Shown piece by piece: positions 63,319 to 64,000 of a stretch of DNA of 64,000 bases (its first letter is position 1; each line of letters opens with the position of its first letter). Position numbers and translations under genes: made by a program. The DNA is from Anaerolineales bacterium (GTDB lineage: Bacteria; Chloroflexota; Anaerolineae; Anaerolineales; Villigracilaceae), in contig JAFGSI010000004.1 in NCBI GenBank assembly GCA_016934715.1, positions 62,001 to 126,000 on the forward strand. The letters run 5' to 3'. The notes beneath the pieces are model-generated. The model was given only the letters and a program-made list of their open reading frames with translations. It ran no database searches and was not told the DNA's origin.

Positions 63319-64000
63319 CTACAGGCACTGCGCCAAGCGCTGCAAGCCCTCTTCGACTTGCTCTTCCTCGTAGAAGGCGAAGCTCAGGCGCATGTACTCG
63401 CCCAGCCCGCCGCGGCTCGAGAAGAGTTTCCCGGGACGGAGATCGACCCTCCGCGCCCGGGCCCGCTCCCGCAGGGCGGAGGTGTCGACGCCCGGCAGGC
63501 GGGCCCAGAAGAAGTAGCCGCCCTCGGGCAGGGCGTACTCGGCCCCGGGCAGGGCTCGGCGCAGGGTGGCATCCATGAACCTCAGGCGTTCCCGGTAGAT
63601 GGCCTGCAACTTGTTGATATGGGCCTCCAGCCCGCCGCTCGCGATGACCTCGCCCACGACCGCCGACGTGAACGGGCTCAGCCCGCCGCCGCTGTCGAGC
63701 AGGCCGCAGCCGGCCAGCTGCTGGATCAGACCCGGGTTTGCCTGGAGCCAGCCCAGGCGCAGCCCGGGGGCCAGGATCTTGGAGAAGGAGTTGAGGGCCA
63801 CGACGTTCGCCTCTTGCGCATAGGCAGAAAAGGAAGCCGGCGGCTGGCGGGTGGTGCCCAGGAAGTGATAGACCTCGTCGGCCACCAGCAGGAAGTCGTG
63901 GTCATGCGCCAGTTCGACCAGGCGCTCCCGCCGCACGGCGGGCAGTGTCCGCCCGGACGGGTTCTGGAAGCTGGGGATCGTGTAGACCAGCGCCGGGTGG
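63319..64000 (-). CDS. PLP-dependent aminotransferase, class I/II (3' part)
   Basis: The 227 codons present are the C-terminal part of a fold-type I aminotransferase; the start is beyond the window edge. YTIPSFQNPSG and LVADEVYHFL (Asp to the PLP nitrogen) precede the PLP lysine in SFSKILAPGLRLGW. The end has YALPEGGYFFWARLP and the substrate Arg in MRLSFAF. The layout is that of the MocR/LysN/ARO8 group of 2-aminoadipate-like aminotransferases. A MocR regulator cannot be excluded because the N-terminus is missing. Confidence 0.9.
   Translation of the reverse strand, partial: HPALVYTIPSFQNPSGRTLPAVRRERLVELAHDHDFLLVADEVYHFLGTTRQPPASFSAYAQEANVVALNSFSKILAPGLRLGWLQANPGLIQQLAGCGLLDSGGGLSPFTSAVVGEVIASGGLEAHINKLQAIYRERLRFMDATLRRALPGAEYALPEGGYFFWARLPGVDTSALRERARARRVDLRPGKLFSSRGGLGEYMRLSFAFYEEEQVEEGLQRLAQCL

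Noticed and set aside
59750-63328. Very long antisense open frame opposite the nuclease-sortase gene
   Set aside because: Its translation has no motif or hydrophobic pattern and follows the codon bias of the plus-strand gene. Long antisense frames are expected at this GC content.

Overview
The window is about 64 kb of GC-rich bacterial chromosome. It has tight operons on both strands and no rRNA, tRNA, CRISPR array, phage or insertion sequence that I could find. The gene set suggests a Gram-positive-like or monoderm heterotroph with menaquinone-type respiration, most likely an Anaerolineae-like member of Chloroflexota. The basis is the mix of HdrD-like ETF:quinone oxidoreductase, DUF35/thiolase pairs, Asp23, PrsW and CPBP membrane proteases, secreted proteins carrying their own sortase domain, and a serine/threonine kinase. 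This taxonomic call is inference, not a marker-gene result.

Layout. 1-2.8 kb (minus): 5' part of a polyprenyl diphosphate synthase, tatD and a phosphohexomutase. 3-5 kb: a tetratricopeptide protein. 5-7 kb: a decayed SDR fragment, then an SDR-TetR pair behind an array of palindromes; the TetR gene is frameshifted. 6.9-12.5 kb: a THUMP-type rRNA methyltransferase and YgiQ radical SAM protein (minus), facing away from cysteine desulfurase-mnmA (plus) across a symmetric -10 element. 12.5-18.3 kb: cold-shock protein, S9 peptidase, TrmI, a zinc-ribbon protein, a CoA-type Nudix hydrolase and ribosomal protein L25. 18.8-20.2 kb: the small B12-binding subunit of an acyl-CoA mutase and its GTPase chaperone MeaB.

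22.2-38.2 kb (minus) is a 14-gene beta-oxidation operon: thiolase, 3-hydroxyacyl-CoA dehydrogenase, enoyl-CoA hydratase, three acyl-CoA dehydrogenases, EtfAB, a membrane Fe-S ETF:quinone oxidoreductase, a B12 acyl-CoA mutase large subunit, a family I CoA-transferase, and a thiolase-like protein with a DUF35 partner. The mutase carries Phe89 and Gln207, where methylmalonyl-CoA mutases have Tyr and Arg. That pair is the isobutyryl-CoA mutase signature. The genes can therefore be read as one route: branched C4 acid activated to its CoA ester, isomerised to butyryl-CoA, oxidised to acetyl-CoA, with electrons passed through ETF to the quinone pool.

38.4-44 kb holds a GH3 glycosidase, a CPBP protease, a thioesterase, an O-methyltransferase and a Nudix hydrolase. 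44.3-46.6 kb: a membrane spermidine-synthase-like protein and a DUF1461 membrane protein. 46.9-50.1 kb: fabG, a membrane protein, asp23, nusB, tatA and tatC as one operon. 50-64 kb is an envelope and secretion region: a multi-domain lipoprotein, a Ser/Thr kinase, DedA, PrsW, a DsbA-cyclophilin fusion lipoprotein, a HExxH protein, a 1260-residue nuclease with an internal LPATG motif and a C-terminal sortase domain, and the 3' part of an aminotransferase.

Transcription signals are unusually readable. Several genes have a TATAAT-like box 6-9 bases before the ATG with no room for a leader, and several others have extended -10 boxes (TGnTATAAT-like).
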